From an uncultured Bacteroidales bacterium (GTDB taxonomy: Bacteria; Bacteroidota; Bacteroidia; Bacteroidales; UBA932): a DNA stretch of 64,000 bases. Positions 62,536-64,000 of this stretch are shown here, one piece after another. The number at the start of each line of letters is the position of its first letter. Positions within the stretch are counted from its first letter, which is position 1. The stretch is from NCBI GenBank assembly GCA_900316045.1, contig ONBM01000002.1, positions 1-64,000 of the forward strand, written 5' to 3'. A model generated the notes under the pieces. It did not search any database, was not told the origin of the DNA, and saw nothing but the letters and a program-made list of their open reading frames with translations. The position numbers and the translations under genes are program-made.

Positions 62536-64000
62536 TTATTTTAATATTATTGGAAATTCCGTGATTCTCAATGTGGTGCAGCCGTAAGGCACCAGCACTA
62601 TCTTTTCTTCTCCTCCTGCTTCACTTGGTAGCTGCCCGCTCACTGGAATAGGTCCTGCCATTTCATTATACAGTGTCCATGTAGGAATCCTAACGCCCTT
62701 AGCATGAATTTCCAAAGGCGTATTCTCAAGGTTCCAAGGGTACCCGGAAGTATCCCTCTCAACAACTCTAAAAGACTCCTCCGGAACTCTCAGCGCAGTA
62801 GAAGGCAACCCATAGTTCCAAGCCGACCCGGGGTGCACCTGCCAATAGAAATCCCCATAATTAACTTTCTCTTCCTGAGGGACATCCACCTTTTCCCACC
62901 TTTCGTCTATCCTTAATGAATATACCAACGGACCCCTCTCTACCACCACTGATGCCTCATGCCATCTGGAGACAGACACTTTCATGGGAAGATTCAGCTC
63001 AATGTGGTCCCCGTCCTTCCAAGAACGGCAGACAACGGCCGTCGTTCCTTGTGAATATGCCCCTTCCTTCTTTCCGTTGACAGTTACCGTAGCCTCTTTG
63101 CACCATCCAGGGATACGGAGATGCAACGGGAAAACCATGGACTTCGTTTTCCTATCCGGAATTGACAAATCGAAGGATATCGTCTCACTGAAAGGATAGC
63201 CACCGCCTTCAACTATTCTGACTCTCTGTCCATCTGCCACCGTAGCCATCACCTCGCACGGCGAGTAGCACATTGCTGCTAGGCCCTTATCGTCCGAGGC
63301 CAACCAGAGATTTCGGGTGAATTTCGGCCACCCTTGGTGCATATTGGAAGTGCAGCAAGGGTAGCCTGTCAGGATGCCATAGCAGATGTCCGTCCCATCG
63401 TGATCAGTGATGAAGTTATGCACGTGCCTAGAGATATTCGCCTGATTCACCTGCTGATAGTATTGCTTCGACATGAAATCATCATCCGCCTGCGTCGGAA
63501 GGGCATTGAAAGCGATTCTTTCCAGCCAGTCGGCCCAATCCGTCCTTCCCGTGATCTCAACCATTTTTTCTAGGGAGAACATAAGCTCCACTGCCGAGCA
63601 GAATTCTGACCCTTGGGTGGGGTCGGCACTGTGCAGCATTTCGTCTGCACCATACATTCCATTCGGCATGCCCAGAAAACGCATCAGGTCTTCACGTCCC
63701 TTGTCGATGGCATCCAGATAGCTTTTGTCTCCAGTCGCCTGATATCTGATTACCGGTTCTTTGAAGCCTTGCGCCAGGTTCACGCAATGCAGCGAATATA
63801 TCTGCGAGAGCGTCCTCCCGTCAGTCAGGCGACCTTTCCAGTCAGCTGTCTGCGATGCGATGATATCTCCAAGCTTCAGCAGATACTCTTCTCCTGTCTT
63901 GTTGTACAGCCAGTAAACGATGTACAAATTGTCGCCCCCACGTTCAGCACCCCAGAAGGTCCAATGCCCGAGCGGAGTCTTTGGCAGCTCATCTAACTGA
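62536..64000 (-). CDS. GH127-like (PF07944) glycoside hydrolase, 5' part outside the window
   Basis: The frame stays open to the window edge, giving about 488 residues; in-frame codons upstream of 63927 read PKTPLGHWTFWGAERGGDN, so the true start lies outside. It has the PF07944 metal/Cys features in another arrangement: GSEFCSAVELMFS (Glu and Cys) and GYPCCTSNMHQGWPKF (Cys pair). The C-terminal beta domains end FPIILK. It is probably a beta-L-arabinofuranosidase or a related family such as GH146. It forms a unit with the complete GH127 gene. Confidence 0.88.
   Translation of the reverse strand, partial: QLDELPKTPLGHWTFWGAERGGDNLYIVYWLYNKTGEEYLLKLGDIIASQTADWKGRLTDGRTLSQIYSLHCVNLAQGFKEPVIRYQATGDKSYLDAIDKGREDLMRFLGMPNGMYGADEMLHSADPTQGSEFCSAVELMFSLEKMVEITGRTDWADWLERIAFNALPTQADDDFMSKQYYQQVNQANISRHVHNFITDHDGTDICYGILTGYPCCTSNMHQGWPKFTRNLWLASDDKGLAAMCYSPCEVMATVADGQRVRIVEGGGYPFSETISFDLSIPDRKTKSMVFPLHLRIPGWCKEATVTVNGKKEGAYSQGTTAVVCRSWKDGDHIELNLPMKVSVSRWHEASVVVERGPLVYSLRIDERWEKVDVPQEEKVNYGDFYWQVHPGSAWNYGLPSTALRVPEESFRVVERDTSGYPWNLENTPLEIHAKGVRIPTWTLYNEMAGPIPVSGQLPSEAGGEEKIVLVPYGCTTLRITEFPIILK

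Noticed and set aside
1-64000. tRNA, rRNA, CRISPR, transposase or integrase genes
   Set aside because: None could be supported by reading the intergenic regions. Several long antisense frames inside susC, gltA, acn and protease genes are shadows of the real genes.

Overview
The window reads as chromosome of a gut- or rumen-type Bacteroidales (Bacteroidota). The evidence is three SusC/SusD pairs, BACON, DUF1735 and DUF1080 proteins, GH127 enzymes, a MACPF protein, -7 promoter elements of the TAnnTTTG type and a near absence of Shine-Dalgarno sites. No rRNA, tRNA or CRISPR array was found.

Layout. (1) 110-5722: a susC-susD pair with a strong terminator and a small lipoprotein. (2) 5768-31518: mostly housekeeping and metabolic genes: a HAD/ABM pair, a Wzi-like porin, an AAA ATPase, an M16 peptidase, metX, ispF with a sodium symporter, a Phd/YoeB toxin-antitoxin locus with a broken toxin, an acn-idh-gltA operon for the oxidative branch to 2-oxoglutarate, an anaerobic sulfatase maturase, AlkD-like repair, a broken MACPF-BACON gene, rsmA and aspS. 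(3) 31694-43942: a zinc peptidase, then a second glycan locus (susC, susD, a Tat-exported Gfo/Idh/MocA dehydrogenase, a Tat-exported TIM-barrel isomerase), a small envelope protein, and a DUF1080-epimerase operon. (4) 44117-51839: an M24 aminopeptidase, a hemerythrin-LuxR regulator, a small barrel protein, a membrane-anchored peptide deformylase and a secreted tricorn-like protease. (5) 51940-64000: a third glycan locus (IPT/NHL lipoprotein, SusC, SusD, DUF1735, Big2-CBM6 lipoprotein) preceded by two GH127-type enzymes, the second running off the window; this suggests arabinofuranose-containing plant glycans.

How parts may work together. Locus 3 combines a periplasmic dehydrogenase, a periplasmic isomerase-fold enzyme and a nearby DUF1080 protein. 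This fits oxidative (3-keto) glycan cleavage rather than ordinary hydrolysis and is the best candidate for an unusual system.

Three features cut across genes. The octamer TGAATATG/CATATTCA is strongly over-represented from about 6 kb onward but absent from the first PUL and nearly absent from 31-41 kb. Several intergenic spaces hold short decayed copies of nearby genes: a symporter piece has replaced the end of the YoeB toxin, and there are pieces of the Wzi and isomerase genes. An 81-nt tandem repeat family occurs near gltA and aspS. Start codons were moved downstream of the longest reading frame where family alignments or promoter positions demanded it.
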